Part shown: positions 49,879 to 59,707 of the stretch, one piece after another
How the letters are laid out: each line of letters opens with the position of its first letter
Position numbering within the stretch: position 1 is the stretch's first letter
NCBI RefSeq assembly: GCF_002000245.1
Contig: NZ_MTCM01000002.1
Span: 186,001-250,000, forward strand
Direction of reading: 5' to 3'
Origin: Sphingobacterium sp. CZ-UAM
Lineage (GTDB): Bacteria > Bacteroidota > Bacteroidia > Sphingobacteriales > Sphingobacteriaceae
Length of the DNA: 64,000 nt
Notes under the pieces: model-generated
Seen by the model: the letters and a program-made list of their open reading frames with translations, nothing else
Told to the model about the DNA's origin: nothing
Databases searched by the model: none
Made by a program: the position numbers and the translations under genes

Positions 49879-52323
49879 GTGAAAAGACTATTTACCCTAC
49901 TCTACCTTTTATTTATATTAACAACGCTGCATGCGCAAAAATCCGCAATTTTTGGAAGTATAAAAGATTCCATTACAGGTTCACCGATCTCTTTTGCGAG
50001 CGTTGCTATCCTCAATCCGCAGGGTGGTGTTATCGATGGTATGGTTGCAGATTCGGTCGGTAGTTTTCGTTTTTTCGATCTGAAAAAAGGGCGCTATTCT
50101 CTTGTGGTTAAATTTATCGGTTATCGCCAAAAAAAGGTTGACGTGGATTTCGATGGCAGAAGTCAGATCAATCTAGCTGAAATTGCGCTTGTGAGCACGG
50201 ATCAGCGGTTGAATGAGGTGGCGGTAACCGGAGAGCCCTCGGCACAGAAACATAGTGGTGACAGGCAGCGTTATCAAGCAAGTCAGTATAGGAATGCGGT
50301 CGGTGGTACCGCTTTGGATATTGTGAAAAATCTACCTTCAGCTTCTGTTGATGGAAATGGTAATATTAGTATGCGGGGAAATACAGGCATTATAGTACTT
50401 ATTAACGGAAAGCCTTCCTTTTTAGACCCTGCGACAATTTTAAGCCAGATTGCAGCGAACGATGTGACCGACGTCGAGTATATTACCAGCCCTTCGGCCC
50501 AATACGATCCTGATGGTAAAGGGGGAATTATCAATCTCAGGACAAAAAAAGCTGTATCGGATGGTTTTGCATGGATACTCAATCTTCAGGGAGGATTGCC
50601 CAGTATAGATGATTATGGAAATCATAAGAGTCAAAAGCGGTTTGGTGGAGATATTTCTTTCCAGCTCAAAAAAAATAAACTTGAATTGAACGGCTCGGCC
50701 AATTATCTGCGTAATGACAATGCAGGATTTCGGGAAGGTGATGTCTATACCATTATTGGAGACCGGCAGACGTTCTTTCCATCCAAAGGCGAAAGGAGTT
50801 TCGACAAGTACAATTTTGGGATCAGATTGAACGGTGCTTATGCACTGTCAAAGAAACAGCAGATTAATTTGGGGCTGCTGGCGTCGCGGAAATTTCAAGA
50901 CCGTCTAGCGGATATCTATTATACAAACCGCACGATCCAGCCTTCGTCAGGCAGGGAGCTTTCAGCAATAAATTATTTTAACTCTAATCTTCAGAATAAG
51001 CAAGGGGAATTCTATCTTATCGATTTCAATTATCAATATAAGCTCAGCGAAGCGCATTTATTGCAGGCTGCTGCAATTTATGAATATGCCAATATATATG
51101 GATCGACCAAAAATGCGAATATCGAACGAGGGACCGATACTGTTCAATGGACAAATAATAATTATACCAACCCCTTACGTGGACTACGGATTTCGGTCCA
51201 ACACCAATGGAAATTGCCACAGGGCGAGCTGTTGAGCGGTTACCAATTGAGAAATGACCGGCAGAAAGGCAACTTTGAATATTTCGCCACCGAGAAGCCG
51301 GGTGAAGCGATGAAACTTATTCCCGAATTTACAGGAAAGTTAAATGCAAATAATACGGTGCATGCTATTTTTAGCCAATATGATCATAAACTTGAACGAA
51401 CCCAATTTTCACTTGGGCTTCGTTACGAATATTATCAACGGGATGTCCTTTTGCTCAATACTGGAGTAGAATATCCATACTCGGTTCATCAATTGTATCC
51501 TACATTCAATTTGATGCATCAGCTGAGCGAGGACTGGTCCTGGAAGTTCGCTGCTTCCCGGCGGGTTCAACGAAATAATAACTTTGAGCTAAATCCTATA
51601 CCCGAGCGAGAGCACTCAGAGACCTTGGAACAGGGAGACCCAACCTTATTACCAGAGTTTACAACCAATATCGAGACCGGTTTTGTGAAGAAGTTCAACA
51701 AGGGAAGTGTATTTTTTAATAGCTATTACCAACATCTTAAAAACCCGATTCAACGCGTTAATTCAGTATATGCAGATACTATCCTCAATCGGGTATTCAC
51801 CAATGCAGATTATGCAACTCGATGGGGGAGCGAAATAGGTGGGGAAGGGAAGATCCTCCCTTGGCTAAAAATGAATGGTGGACTGAACCTGTATCGTTAT
51901 AAAATATCAGGACAGGTATTGACATATGAAGAAACAAATACAAACAGCGATTGGGTCTATTCCCTGAACGCTGGGATTCAGGCCGATTTCGCCAGAGATT
52001 GGAGTACGGGTTTACAGGTAAACTACCTCTCTGCAAGGCCTACTGTACAAGGGAAGGATTCCCGCTTTGTAACCCCTCATTTCAATTTGAGTAAGAGCTT
52101 TTTGAAAGGAGCGATCAAAGCGCAGCTTCAATGGCAGTTTATCGAACTTGGTAATTGGGGAGTCAATGAGCAGCGTATTACGACATCAGCAACTGACTTT
52201 TTTACAACGACCAACTATATTTACGAAAAAAATGTATTGATGCTCAACCTCAATTTTAATATGCACAAGCTAAATCAATCTTCTAAACTACCTAAGAGTG
52301 AGTTTGGCGAGAAGGAATTTTAG
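49879..52323 (+). CDS. TonB-dependent receptor of the OMP_b-brl_3 type
   Basis: An 814-residue outer-membrane receptor starting at GTG. The signal peptide is MKRLFTLLYLLFILTTLHAQ. A carboxypeptidase-regulatory-like domain (about 22-110: GSIKDSITGSPISFASVAIL) and a plug follow (about 130-225: GTALDIVKNLPSASVDGNGNI in part, VLINGKPSFL, DPDGKGGIINLRTKK). The barrel is of the type modelled as outer membrane protein beta-barrel family 3. There is no SusD partner and no STN domain. Such stand-alone receptors may import siderophores or peptides; the ligand is unknown. Its stop codon overlaps by four bases the 3' end of the convergent AraC gene. Confidence 0.93.
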   Translation: MKRLFTLLYLLFILTTLHAQKSAIFGSIKDSITGSPISFASVAILNPQGGVIDGMVADSVGSFRFFDLKKGRYSLVVKFIGYRQKKVDVDFDGRSQINLAEIALVSTDQRLNEVAVTGEPSAQKHSGDRQRYQASQYRNAVGGTALDIVKNLPSASVDGNGNISMRGNTGIIVLINGKPSFLDPATILSQIAANDVTDVEYITSPSAQYDPDGKGGIINLRTKKAVSDGFAWILNLQGGLPSIDDYGNHKSQKRFGGDISFQLKKNKLELNGSANYLRNDNAGFREGDVYTIIGDRQTFFPSKGERSFDKYNFGIRLNGAYALSKKQQINLGLLASRKFQDRLADIYYTNRTIQPSSGRELSAINYFNSNLQNKQGEFYLIDFNYQYKLSEAHLLQAAAIYEYANIYGSTKNANIERGTDTVQWTNNNYTNPLRGLRISVQHQWKLPQGELLSGYQLRNDRQKGNFEYFATEKPGEAMKLIPEFTGKLNANNTVHAIFSQYDHKLERTQFSLGLRYEYYQRDVLLLNTGVEYPYSVHQLYPTFNLMHQLSEDWSWKFAASRRVQRNNNFELNPIPEREHSETLEQGDPTLLPEFTTNIETGFVKKFNKGSVFFNSYYQHLKNPIQRVNSVYADTILNRVFTNADYATRWGSEIGGEGKILPWLKMNGGLNLYRYKISGQVLTYEETNTNSDWVYSLNAGIQADFARDWSTGLQVNYLSARPTVQGKDSRFVTPHFNLSKSFLKGAIKAQLQWQFIELGNWGVNEQRITTSATDFFTTTNYIYEKNVLMLNLNFNMHKLNQSSKLPKSEFGEKEF

Positions 52324-53129
52324 CCCTGTTGCTTCTTGAATTCAGAAGGGGTGAAGGCTGTATACCGTTTAAAGTATCTGGAAAAATTCGATTTATCGGA
52401 AAAACCCAATGAAAAAGCAATTTCAGCGATCGAGCTGTTGGTATAGAAAATAAGTCTTTTCGCTTCTTTTATAATATAGGCAGCCAGTATCTGAGAGGCT
52501 GTATTATTAGCGTTTCTCTTGCAGGCTGCACTCAAATTTTGAGGGCTCGTATGTAGCAGATTTGCATAGTAAGCGACATTATTTACGATTTTTGATTCTG
52601 TGTTTAACAATTCGATAAATCGGAAATATAGGTCATTGGATATCGAGGAGGATTGCTCCATCTTATCTGTATTTTCGAGTATCTTCGCCAATAATGATCT
52701 AAACAATCCCTCCTGACATATTTTGTTTTCTTCTTGAGCCAATAGCTCGAGGAGGACTGGTATTATCCCATTCTCTTGTAAATATATGGTATCTGATTTA
52801 CTGATCTCATCGATCATCCTGGCGATTTCAAGATCTAAGCTCTGATCTATAAATGATTTTTTGACTAGGAGGACAAATCCCGCTATGGGGACAGCCAATT
52901 CCCAATGATGTACAGAATCCTTTCGAATGATCAGAACACATGGCGTTCTGACAGGACTTTCATTACCATCAATTACGTGCTTTCCAGATGTATCCGACAA
53001 AAATACAAGCTCAAGGTATCCATTGTGTCGATGCGGTTTGGTTACAGCTTTTGAATTGTCAAATGCCGCGACCTTTAACAATTTCTTTGGCTCGAGTTTA
53101 TTCTTTAATGCGATTGTTTTGCTGTCCAT
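52320..53129 (-). CDS. AraC-family transcriptional regulator
   Basis: A 269-residue regulator. The N-terminal half is a cupin-like domain (HRHNGYLELVFLSDTSGKHVID, LIIRKDSVHHWEL). The C-terminal AraC helix-turn-helix pair comprises NVAYYANLLHTSPQNLSAACKR and SIAEIAFSLGFSDKSNFSRYFKRYTAFTPSEFKKQ in pieces. It is tail-to-tail with the TonB receptor gene, overlapping four bases at the 3' ends, and might regulate it. This is inferred only from position. Confidence 0.9.
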   Translation of the reverse strand: MDSKTIALKNKLEPKKLLKVAAFDNSKAVTKPHRHNGYLELVFLSDTSGKHVIDGNESPVRTPCVLIIRKDSVHHWELAVPIAGFVLLVKKSFIDQSLDLEIARMIDEISKSDTIYLQENGIIPVLLELLAQEENKICQEGLFRSLLAKILENTDKMEQSSSISNDLYFRFIELLNTESKIVNNVAYYANLLHTSPQNLSAACKRNANNTASQILAAYIIKEAKRLIFYTNSSIAEIAFSLGFSDKSNFSRYFKRYTAFTPSEFKKQQG

Positions 53130-53424
53130 GTAAGTACTTTAGAGAAGTAAAAATAAAATAAATCCTGGTAATGGCAGACAAACTAATGGTTAGTTAAATT
53201 ATTTGATTGTAGTAAAGATGGTACATTGAAGTGAATGAAATAGTTCTATGTCAGTGAGCTCTACTGAAGGTCAAGTAAAATACTAACTGCTGTACAATTG
53301 ATTCAAGTTTGCATAGGCTAAATAGTAATGTTAATCCTTTTTATGATTTATTTTTATACTAAATTTATCCTTTTTTAAAATAAATAAAACTTTATATGGT
53401 ATATTTATGTTCTAATTTAGAAAT

Positions 53425-54066
53425 ATGAAGTATGAGCTTTTAAAAGAAGTCATCGGATTGCTGGAGCAGTATGAGCGGGATAACCTGGGCGGTAGCCATA
53501 GTGCGGACGTCGATGGATTTAAACGTTGGATAGTAACAAAGGAAACCGGCAGTTGCGTTGAACCTTCCTGGGAAGGCAAGGAGAATGGTCGTAGTGCGGA
53601 GAGTGTCATCAGCACTTTAATAGTGCATATGAATAGGTTTGCAAAAAGTTATTCAAAAGCTGCTATTTGGGAATCTGATTTTTCCACACAAGAGGAGTTT
53701 ATCTATCTTATTACACTACGGTCATTTGGTGAGATGACAAAAATGGAATTGATCAGAAGGAATATTCATGAAAAGCCAGCCGGAATGGCTATTATAAACC
53801 GTTTAATCAAACAAGGATGGATCGGTCAACAAGGTTCAAAATCGGATCGGCGAAGTAAGGTGCTTTATATTACCGAAAAAGGCTTATTGGCATTGGATCG
53901 GCAGATGGGTAAAATACGGCATGCTACACAGATTGTTTCGGGTGATCTGACCTACAGTGAAAAAATAACACTGATCGGTCTATTGGATAAATTAAGCAAA
54001 TTTCATCAGGCAATCTATGATAGAAATGTCACACCGGATAAATTGTTGGCGGAAGTTAAATTATAA
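53425..54066 (+). CDS. MarR-family transcriptional regulator, probable carotenoid regulator
   Basis: A 213-residue protein with a winged helix in its middle (about 95-165): YLITLRSFGEMTKMELIRRN, MAIINRLIKQGWIGQQGSKSDRRSKVLYITEKGLLAL in blocks, the wing being SDRRSK. The N-terminal 60 residues are a helical extension not seen in short MarR proteins. It lies 234 bases upstream of crtI on the same strand, a position where Bacteroidota carotenoid clusters often carry a MarR-type gene. It probably controls the crt operon. The ligand is unknown. Confidence 0.88.
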   Translation: MKYELLKEVIGLLEQYERDNLGGSHSADVDGFKRWIVTKETGSCVEPSWEGKENGRSAESVISTLIVHMNRFAKSYSKAAIWESDFSTQEEFIYLITLRSFGEMTKMELIRRNIHEKPAGMAIINRLIKQGWIGQQGSKSDRRSKVLYITEKGLLALDRQMGKIRHATQIVSGDLTYSEKITLIGLLDKLSKFHQAIYDRNVTPDKLLAEVKL

Positions 54067-54300
54067 TTGACACAATTGGGTAAAAGAAAACAGCTTTGTG
54101 GATTGACTGTATTGGCGAAATCTGATGATCAATTGTGTGGCCATATTTTGAACTTGGCTAGATGTAGCCTAGCCCTAGATGTTCAACCTGATCTGTAAAA
54201 ATGGATTTCAGCACAATGCCGTAAGGAAAGAGCAGACGGGAAAACGTCAGGATAAATACATCGTAGGATTACTCATATAGAAGTAGCTAAATCAACAAAA

Positions 54301-55779
54301 ATGAAAAAAAAGGTAGCGGTTATTGGTGCAGGTTTTTCGGGGCTTTCAGCGGCGGCCTATCTCGCGCAGGCAGGATATGATGTACATGTTTTTGAAAAAC
54401 ATGCGCAGCCCGGAGGGAGGGCGAGGCAGTTTACCACAACCGAGGGATTTAAATTTGATATGGGGCCGAGTTGGTACTGGATGCCTGACATTATTGAGTC
54501 ATTTTTCGTGGATTTTGGATGCAGTACAGCCGATTTTTTTGAGCTCGTTTCGCTCAATCCACAATTCGAAATGATATTTAATTCCGAAAGGATCTGTATA
54601 CCTGAATCCTATCAGGAATTGAAACAATTATTCGAACAGATCGAAGCCGGGGCTGGTAAACAACTGGATCGGTTTATGGAAGCAGCAAAATTCAAGTATG
54701 AAGTTGGTATGCGCGATTTTGTCAATAAACCCTGTCACAATTGGAGTGAATTTCTTTCTCCAAAGATTGCATTTAGCGCTTTTAAATTAGATTTACTTTC
54801 TAACTTCAGATCCTATGTTTCAAAATACTTTAAGGATCAAAGGTTACGGACACTGATGGAGTTTCCCGTTATATTCTTGGGCGCTTCACCCAAAGATATT
54901 CCTGCATTATATAGCCTGATGAACTATGGCGGTTATGCATTGGGTACCCATTATCCGAAAGGAGGATTTTATCAATTGGTGCTGGCTATGCAGCAGGTTG
55001 CCGAGAAGCAAGGGGCCACTTTCCATTTTGATCATAATGTCGATGCGTTAAAGATCGAAAATAATAGAATCACCTCGCTGTACATTAATGGAGCATATCA
55101 TGCATTTGATCTTGTTGTCGCATCAGCCGACTATCACCATATCGAAACATTATTAGCTCCGGAGTTGCGAAACTACGACGAAGACTATTGGAAGAGCAGG
55201 ACCTTTGCTCCCTCCAGTTTGATATATTATCTAGGTATGAAATCACCCGTTCCTAATCTGACACATCATTCGCTGTTCTTTGAGCACTCACTGGACGATC
55301 ATATTGACTGTATCTATGGTGAAAAAAAATGGCCGCAAAATCCCTTGTTTTATGCCTGTTGTCCATCCAAAACCGATGCTCAGGTAGCTCCTCCAGACGG
55401 TGAGAATCTTTTTCTGTTGATGCCCTTGGCAACAGGTCTTGCGGATGATGAAGAAACACGTGAGGCATATCTGATCCACATGTTAAAACGTCTGGAAAAG
55501 CATACCGGTACACAAAATCTATACGAACAGATTGCATACAAAAGAAGTTACTGCGTGCGCGACTTTATTAGCGATTATAATGCCTATGGAGGAAATGCTT
55601 ATGGATTAGCAAATACTTTAAAACAAACAGCGGTATTGAAACCCAAGATCAGAAACAAGAAAATTCCTAATCTTTTTTATTCGGGGCAGCTGACCGTACC
55701 TGGTCCAGGTGTGCCGCCATCCATCATATCGGGTAAAATTGTTGCCAAAGAAGCCATTGAATTACATCGTAAAACATAA
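54301..55779 (+). CDS. crtI: Phytoene desaturase
   Basis: A 492-residue FAD-dependent desaturase that turns phytoene into lycopene in repeated oxidation steps. The N-terminal dinucleotide motif is VAVIGAGFSGLSAAAYLAQAG (4-24), followed by EKHAQPGGRARQF. The C-terminal substrate and FAD region shows LFYSGQLTVPGPGVPPSIISG, where the CrtI signature lies. The length matches bacterial CrtI. It is the first gene of the crt operon. The next gene, crtB, starts four bases after its stop. Peripheral to the inner membrane. Confidence 0.95.
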   Translation: MKKKVAVIGAGFSGLSAAAYLAQAGYDVHVFEKHAQPGGRARQFTTTEGFKFDMGPSWYWMPDIIESFFVDFGCSTADFFELVSLNPQFEMIFNSERICIPESYQELKQLFEQIEAGAGKQLDRFMEAAKFKYEVGMRDFVNKPCHNWSEFLSPKIAFSAFKLDLLSNFRSYVSKYFKDQRLRTLMEFPVIFLGASPKDIPALYSLMNYGGYALGTHYPKGGFYQLVLAMQQVAEKQGATFHFDHNVDALKIENNRITSLYINGAYHAFDLVVASADYHHIETLLAPELRNYDEDYWKSRTFAPSSLIYYLGMKSPVPNLTHHSLFFEHSLDDHIDCIYGEKKWPQNPLFYACCPSKTDAQVAPPDGENLFLLMPLATGLADDEETREAYLIHMLKRLEKHTGTQNLYEQIAYKRSYCVRDFISDYNAYGGNAYGLANTLKQTAVLKPKIRNKKIPNLFYSGQLTVPGPGVPPSIISGKIVAKEAIELHRKT

Positions 55780-55783
55780 GACC

Positions 55784-56620
55784 ATGAAAAAGCTATTTGA
55801 TGAACTCGCTTATGAAGTAAGCAAAAAAACAACTGAAAAGTATAGTACAAGTTTTTCGCTCGGTATTTTAGCGCTCAAGCCCAGCATTCGGGCCAGTATT
55901 TATGCGATCTACGGCTATGTGCGGCTGGCTGATGAAATTGTAGATAGTTTTCACGGCTATGATAGGCAACGGTTATTGGGGCGTCTCTACCTGGAAACCA
56001 ACAGTGCATTAGAAGAAGGTATCTCATTAAATCCGATCTTGCAGGCCTTTCAGGAAACCGTACATAAATATCATATCGACCTTGCTCTTATTAATCAATT
56101 TCTTCATAGCATGGAAATGGACCTCAATAAGATTGAGTACGATTCTGAACGCTATAAAGAATATATCTATGGTTCCGCAGAGGTCGTGGGCTTGATGTGT
56201 TTACAGGTGTTTACCGAAGGCAACCGTCAGCGTTATGAAGAGTTAAAGCCCTATGCGATGAAACTCGGTTCAGCTTTTCAAAAAATCAACTTTTTGCGGG
56301 ACCTTAAAGACGATTATCAGGTACTTGGACGTACTTATTTTCCAAACCTGGATATGACCCGCTTTGATAATACAATGAAACGCCGGATTGAAGATGAAAT
56401 TCATGACGAATTTAGGGAAGCATTGCTGGGCATCAAAAAGTTACCAGCATCGGCTAAGTTTGGCGTTTATTTAGCGTATAAATATTACCTCTCCCTGTTT
56501 GAACAGATCCGGAAGAAATCTTCCAAGGAAATTCTGGAAAATAGGATCAGAATACCCAATATCCAGAAAGCTTATGTCGCATTTAAAAGCTATCTGCGCT
56601 ATAAAACAGCTTATCTATAA
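55784..56620 (+). CDS. crtB: Phytoene synthase
   Basis: The ATG at 55784 gives 278 residues starting MKKLFDELAYEVSKKTTEKYSTSF; an earlier ATG at 55709 lies inside crtI and is unlikely. It is a squalene/phytoene synthase that condenses two geranylgeranyl diphosphates. The two aspartate-rich motifs are YAIYGYVRLADEIVD (first) and FLRDLKDDYQVLGRTYFP (second), and they bind magnesium and the diphosphates. It lies four bases after crtI and 20 bases before crtZ, in one operon. Confidence 0.95.
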   Translation: MKKLFDELAYEVSKKTTEKYSTSFSLGILALKPSIRASIYAIYGYVRLADEIVDSFHGYDRQRLLGRLYLETNSALEEGISLNPILQAFQETVHKYHIDLALINQFLHSMEMDLNKIEYDSERYKEYIYGSAEVVGLMCLQVFTEGNRQRYEELKPYAMKLGSAFQKINFLRDLKDDYQVLGRTYFPNLDMTRFDNTMKRRIEDEIHDEFREALLGIKKLPASAKFGVYLAYKYYLSLFEQIRKKSSKEILENRIRIPNIQKAYVAFKSYLRYKTAYL

Positions 56621-56640
56621 CTTGCTCAGCTTTACATGAT

Positions 56641-57099
56641 ATGAACTTAATTATTATACTGTTTACATTTATCGCCATGGAAGGCGCTACCTGGCTGATT
56701 CATAAATATATTATGCATGGCTTCCTTTGGATCTTGCATAGAGATCACCATGATCATAGTAACGAGGGATTTTTGGAAAAGAACGATTACTTTTTCGTCA
56801 TTTTTGCCCTACCCACCATTGCGTTGATGTATTTCGGCTCGTTAAGGGATTACAATTATTTGTTTTACATTGGTTTAGGGATTATGCTTTATGGCATGGC
56901 CTATTTTTTTGTACATGATATATTTATTCACCAGCGGTTCAAATTGCTGAGCAAAACAAATAATCGTTATTTTTTGGCGCTTCGCCGTGCCCACAAACAA
57001 CATCATAAACATTTGGGCAAGGACGAGGGCGAATGTTTCGGCTTTTTATATGTTCCGATGAAGTATTTTAAAATGTATAATAACAATGACAAAAAATGA
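56641..57099 (+). CDS. crtZ: Beta-carotene hydroxylase
   Basis: A 152-residue membrane protein of the fatty acid hydroxylase superfamily. It adds hydroxyl groups to the beta rings of carotene, making zeaxanthin. The histidine boxes for the di-iron centre are visible: HKYIMH, HRDHHDH, HDIFIHQR and RRAHKQHHKH. Membrane helices lie at about 1-15, 50-68 and 73-92. It overlaps the next gene by four bases. The presence of CrtZ with a lycopene cyclase predicts zeaxanthin as product. Confidence 0.95.
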   Translation: MNLIIILFTFIAMEGATWLIHKYIMHGFLWILHRDHHDHSNEGFLEKNDYFFVIFALPTIALMYFGSLRDYNYLFYIGLGIMLYGMAYFFVHDIFIHQRFKLLSKTNNRYFLALRRAHKQHHKHLGKDEGECFGFLYVPMKYFKMYNNNDKK

Positions 57100-57797
57100 T
57101 GCAATATACTTATTCGCTTATCTTATTTTTTACGGTCATAATCTGTTTTGTCGCATCCTTCGACAAGCGGCTACGATTCGACCGTGAGTTTGTTCCTTTC
57201 TTAAAGGCAGCGGCGCTTGTTGCCCTATTTTTTATCGCCTGGGATGTCTGGTTTACGAGTAAGGGGGTATGGTGGTTTGATACACGATATACTTTGGGGC
57301 TGCTTGTGGCAGGATTGCCATTGGAAGAGTGGCTGTTCTTTTTCTTCATCCCTTTTTCCTGTATATTTACTTACTTCTGTATCGATAAATTTTTCAGATT
57401 ACAGTCTCTTTCCGCTTTTAACAATATCGTAGTCTTTGTGAGTATCATCGTATGTGCTGTGGTAGCACTTCGCTATGCGGACAGAATCTATACAGTCCTC
57501 ACCGCAACGGTGACCATCGTGACACTCGTGCTGTTCCACTTTTTTCTCCGGGTACAATGGATTACGCAGGCCTCTTTAGTCTTTACCTTGCTTATGTTAG
57601 GGTTTTTGCCTGTCAATGGTTTACTCACCGGTACAGGATTGGAGTCAGCGATAGTCAACTACAATCCAACTGAATTTATGGGAATCAGGATACTTACGAT
57701 TCCAGTGGAAGATGCAGTTTACGGATATACACAATTTCTGCTGGTTCTTTACTTTTTTAAAAAATTTCAAAGCAAGCGACACAGGCTCGGGTCGTAA
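57096..57797 (+). CDS. Lycopene cyclase, fused CrtYcd type
   Basis: A 233-residue polytopic protein with about seven membrane segments. It contains two copies of the lycopene cyclase domain in one chain. The first has AWDVWFTSKGVWWFDTRYTLG and PLEEWLFFFFIPF, and the second GTGLESAIVNYNPTEFMGIRI in part with IPVEDAVYGYTQFLLV. In actinobacteria the two halves are separate genes (crtYc, crtYd); in Bacteroidota they are commonly fused. It turns lycopene into beta-carotene. The last gene of the crt operon, with ATGA overlap to crtZ. Confidence 0.92.
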   Translation: MMQYTYSLILFFTVIICFVASFDKRLRFDREFVPFLKAAALVALFFIAWDVWFTSKGVWWFDTRYTLGLLVAGLPLEEWLFFFFIPFSCIFTYFCIDKFFRLQSLSAFNNIVVFVSIIVCAVVALRYADRIYTVLTATVTIVTLVLFHFFLRVQWITQASLVFTLLMLGFLPVNGLLTGTGLESAIVNYNPTEFMGIRILTIPVEDAVYGYTQFLLVLYFFKKFQSKRHRLGS

Positions 57798-57875
57798 TGC
57801 GATTTTTAAAATTCTTATATTTTTGCAAAAATTGATATCTTTATTTCTAATAGACCATTTCATAGATTTATATAA

Positions 57876-58442
57876 ATGCAAAAGTTGGATCAAGAACCCT
57901 TTTTATGGATTGAATTGCGCTACGCAATTGTATTCAATCGGGACCAGCTGGCATTTAAAACTTTGTTCAAAACATTTTACTCCGATTTATATGAATTTGG
58001 CTACGCAATTATTAAGTCGGCCGAACCTGTGGAAGATATTATCTCCGAGATTTTTATGAAATTGTGGTTATTGGAAGATAAGTTAATGGAAATAGAGAAT
58101 ATTAAGACCTATCTTTTTAGGTCTGTGAGAAATAATGCCATAAAATATCTTGAAAGGCAACATGCCCATGTTGATATTTCAGAAATTATTGACTTTAACT
58201 ATCAATATCCTAGCGTAGAACAAGAATACATTTCTAGTGAAAAACTAAAGATGATTCAGCAGGTAATTGAGGAATTACCTTCCAAATGTAAGATGGCTTT
58301 TACTTTAGTAAAGGAATTAGGCTGTACCTATCATGAAACAGCTGCCATTATGGAGATTTCTACAAATACTGTCGACCGACATATACAATTGGCCCTCCGA
58401 CGTTTGAGAGATTCTATAATTCTAAAAAAAATAAATAACTAG
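57876..58442 (+). CDS. ECF sigma factor (FecI-like)
   Basis: A 188-residue sigma factor. Region 2 is seen in AFKTLFKTFYSDLYEFGYAII with VEDIISEIFMKLWLLEDK, and region 4 in LPSKCKMAFTLVKELGCTYHETAAIME with STNTVDRHIQLALRRLRD. It starts 78 bases after the crt operon. It leads a second sigma/FecR/STN-SusC/SusD cassette and should be controlled by the FecR encoded 85 bases downstream. A near-palindromic ATTTTTGCAAAAAT at 57819-57832 lies about 45 bases before its start. Confidence 0.92.
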   Translation: MQKLDQEPFLWIELRYAIVFNRDQLAFKTLFKTFYSDLYEFGYAIIKSAEPVEDIISEIFMKLWLLEDKLMEIENIKTYLFRSVRNNAIKYLERQHAHVDISEIIDFNYQYPSVEQEYISSEKLKMIQQVIEELPSKCKMAFTLVKELGCTYHETAAIMEISTNTVDRHIQLALRRLRDSIILKKINN

Positions 58443-58527
58443 TAATCAGTTTATTGTTTTTTATCTCTGCTTTCCATTGGTGATATTTGTCGGTTTTTGG
58501 CTCTTATTTTAAAGACTCAAAATTAAG

Positions 58528-59565
58528 ATGGATCAAGATCAATTTCTAAAATTATTAAATAAAGAGATTCAGGGAACACTGACCGCCGAAGAGAGGTTAC
58601 TTTTGGAGCGGTTGACCACTGACAATCCTGATAACGGAGTCCTTTATCATTTTATCAGAAATAAGTATCGAACTCAGCCATCTACCAACGAAAAAGCCGA
58701 TAAGGCATTTGATCAGCTATGGCATAAGCTAGAAGATACAGATGCTTCAGGTCCTGTCCCAAAAAGAGACGCCATTAAGGGCCGCTATCACCTTTATTTA
58801 CTAGCTGCCAGTCTGATGATTTTCTTTCTTGCAGGCATATGGTGGTATTCATCCCGCGAGAGTAGTATTGAATATAAAATACAATACAGTAGTGGTAAAG
58901 GGGAGAAACGTATCCTCAATTTACCCGATGGTAGTACCGTGTGGTTAAACGGAGACAGTAAACTCTATTTGGCAGCAGATTTTAATAAAAAGGAGCGTAG
59001 GGTCAAATTAGTGGGGGAGGGATTCTTTGCTGTCGCTAAAAATAAACAACATCCATTTATCGTATCGTATAATGATTCAGAGGTAAAGGTATTGGGTACT
59101 AAATTCAATATCAGAGCGTATCAGGACGAGAACAAAACACAAACCTCACTTGTGGAGGGTGCTATTGAACTGAAAAGCAAAAAGAATGGCGAAACCTATC
59201 GGATGGTACCTGGAGAGAAGCTCACTATAGCAAGCAACGGAATAGTCCACCCAGCGAAAGACAAGATCGGTAGAATTATGGTAAAACGTACAGCTCTTAC
59301 CGTACAGACTGGAGAAAAAATGCCCTCCGAAGCGTTATGGATGGAGAACAAACTTGCTTTTGAAGCTGATCCAATGAGTATTGTTGCTTCCAAAATTAGT
59401 AAATGGTATAACAGAAATGTCGTAATCGATAATACCGAATTGGAGAAAATCACCTTTACGGGGACAATGGAGAATTACAGCCTGGAGATGGCTTTAAAGA
59501 CCATTTTGACAGCTAATCCTACGCTACATATCAGAGAAGAAAACGAATCAATTATTTTATATTAA
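58528..59565 (+). CDS. FecR-family anti-sigma factor
   Basis: A 345-residue single-pass protein. The N-terminal cytoplasmic part (about 1-88) is followed by a membrane helix at about 90-108 (YLYLLAASLMIFFLAGIWWY). The periplasmic FecR domain has SGKGEKRILNLPDGSTVWLNG and VKVLGTKFNIRAYQD. The C-terminal DUF4974-type domain (KISKWYNRNVVIDN, ITFTGTMENYSLEMALKTI) contacts the STN domain of the transporter. It transmits substrate occupancy from the SusC protein encoded next to the sigma factor upstream. It is slightly shorter than the FecR at 10652 but has the same order. Confidence 0.93.
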   Translation: MDQDQFLKLLNKEIQGTLTAEERLLLERLTTDNPDNGVLYHFIRNKYRTQPSTNEKADKAFDQLWHKLEDTDASGPVPKRDAIKGRYHLYLLAASLMIFFLAGIWWYSSRESSIEYKIQYSSGKGEKRILNLPDGSTVWLNGDSKLYLAADFNKKERRVKLVGEGFFAVAKNKQHPFIVSYNDSEVKVLGTKFNIRAYQDENKTQTSLVEGAIELKSKKNGETYRMVPGEKLTIASNGIVHPAKDKIGRIMVKRTALTVQTGEKMPSEALWMENKLAFEADPMSIVASKISKWYNRNVVIDNTELEKITFTGTMENYSLEMALKTILTANPTLHIREENESIILY

Positions 59566-59606
59566 CCTTAAAACGATGATGAAAGACTATACCTAAAATT
59601 CCAAAA

Positions 59607-59632
59607 AAGGATACACCTACTGATGTATCCTT
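59607..59632 (+). terminator. Hairpin in the second fecR-susC spacer
   Basis: AAGGATACA (59607-59615) pairs perfectly with TGTATCCTT (59624-59632) over an 8-base loop. The left arm is preceded by A residues and only two T residues close the right arm. Its position, 40 bases after fecR, parallels the hairpin at 11854. Confidence 0.5.
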
Positions 59633-59707
59633 CAAGTTCATGAAATAAGAGTGCGAAGTCCCTGAGAAAGATAAAGCACTCTATGGTTCCATAATCAATT
59701 TAAAACT

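Noticed and set aside
57819..57832. AT-rich palindrome before the third sigma gene
   Set aside because: ATTTTTGCAAAAAT is perfect but short and in A/T-rich DNA; it overlaps a TATTTTTG with no matching -33 element, so I did not call a promoter.
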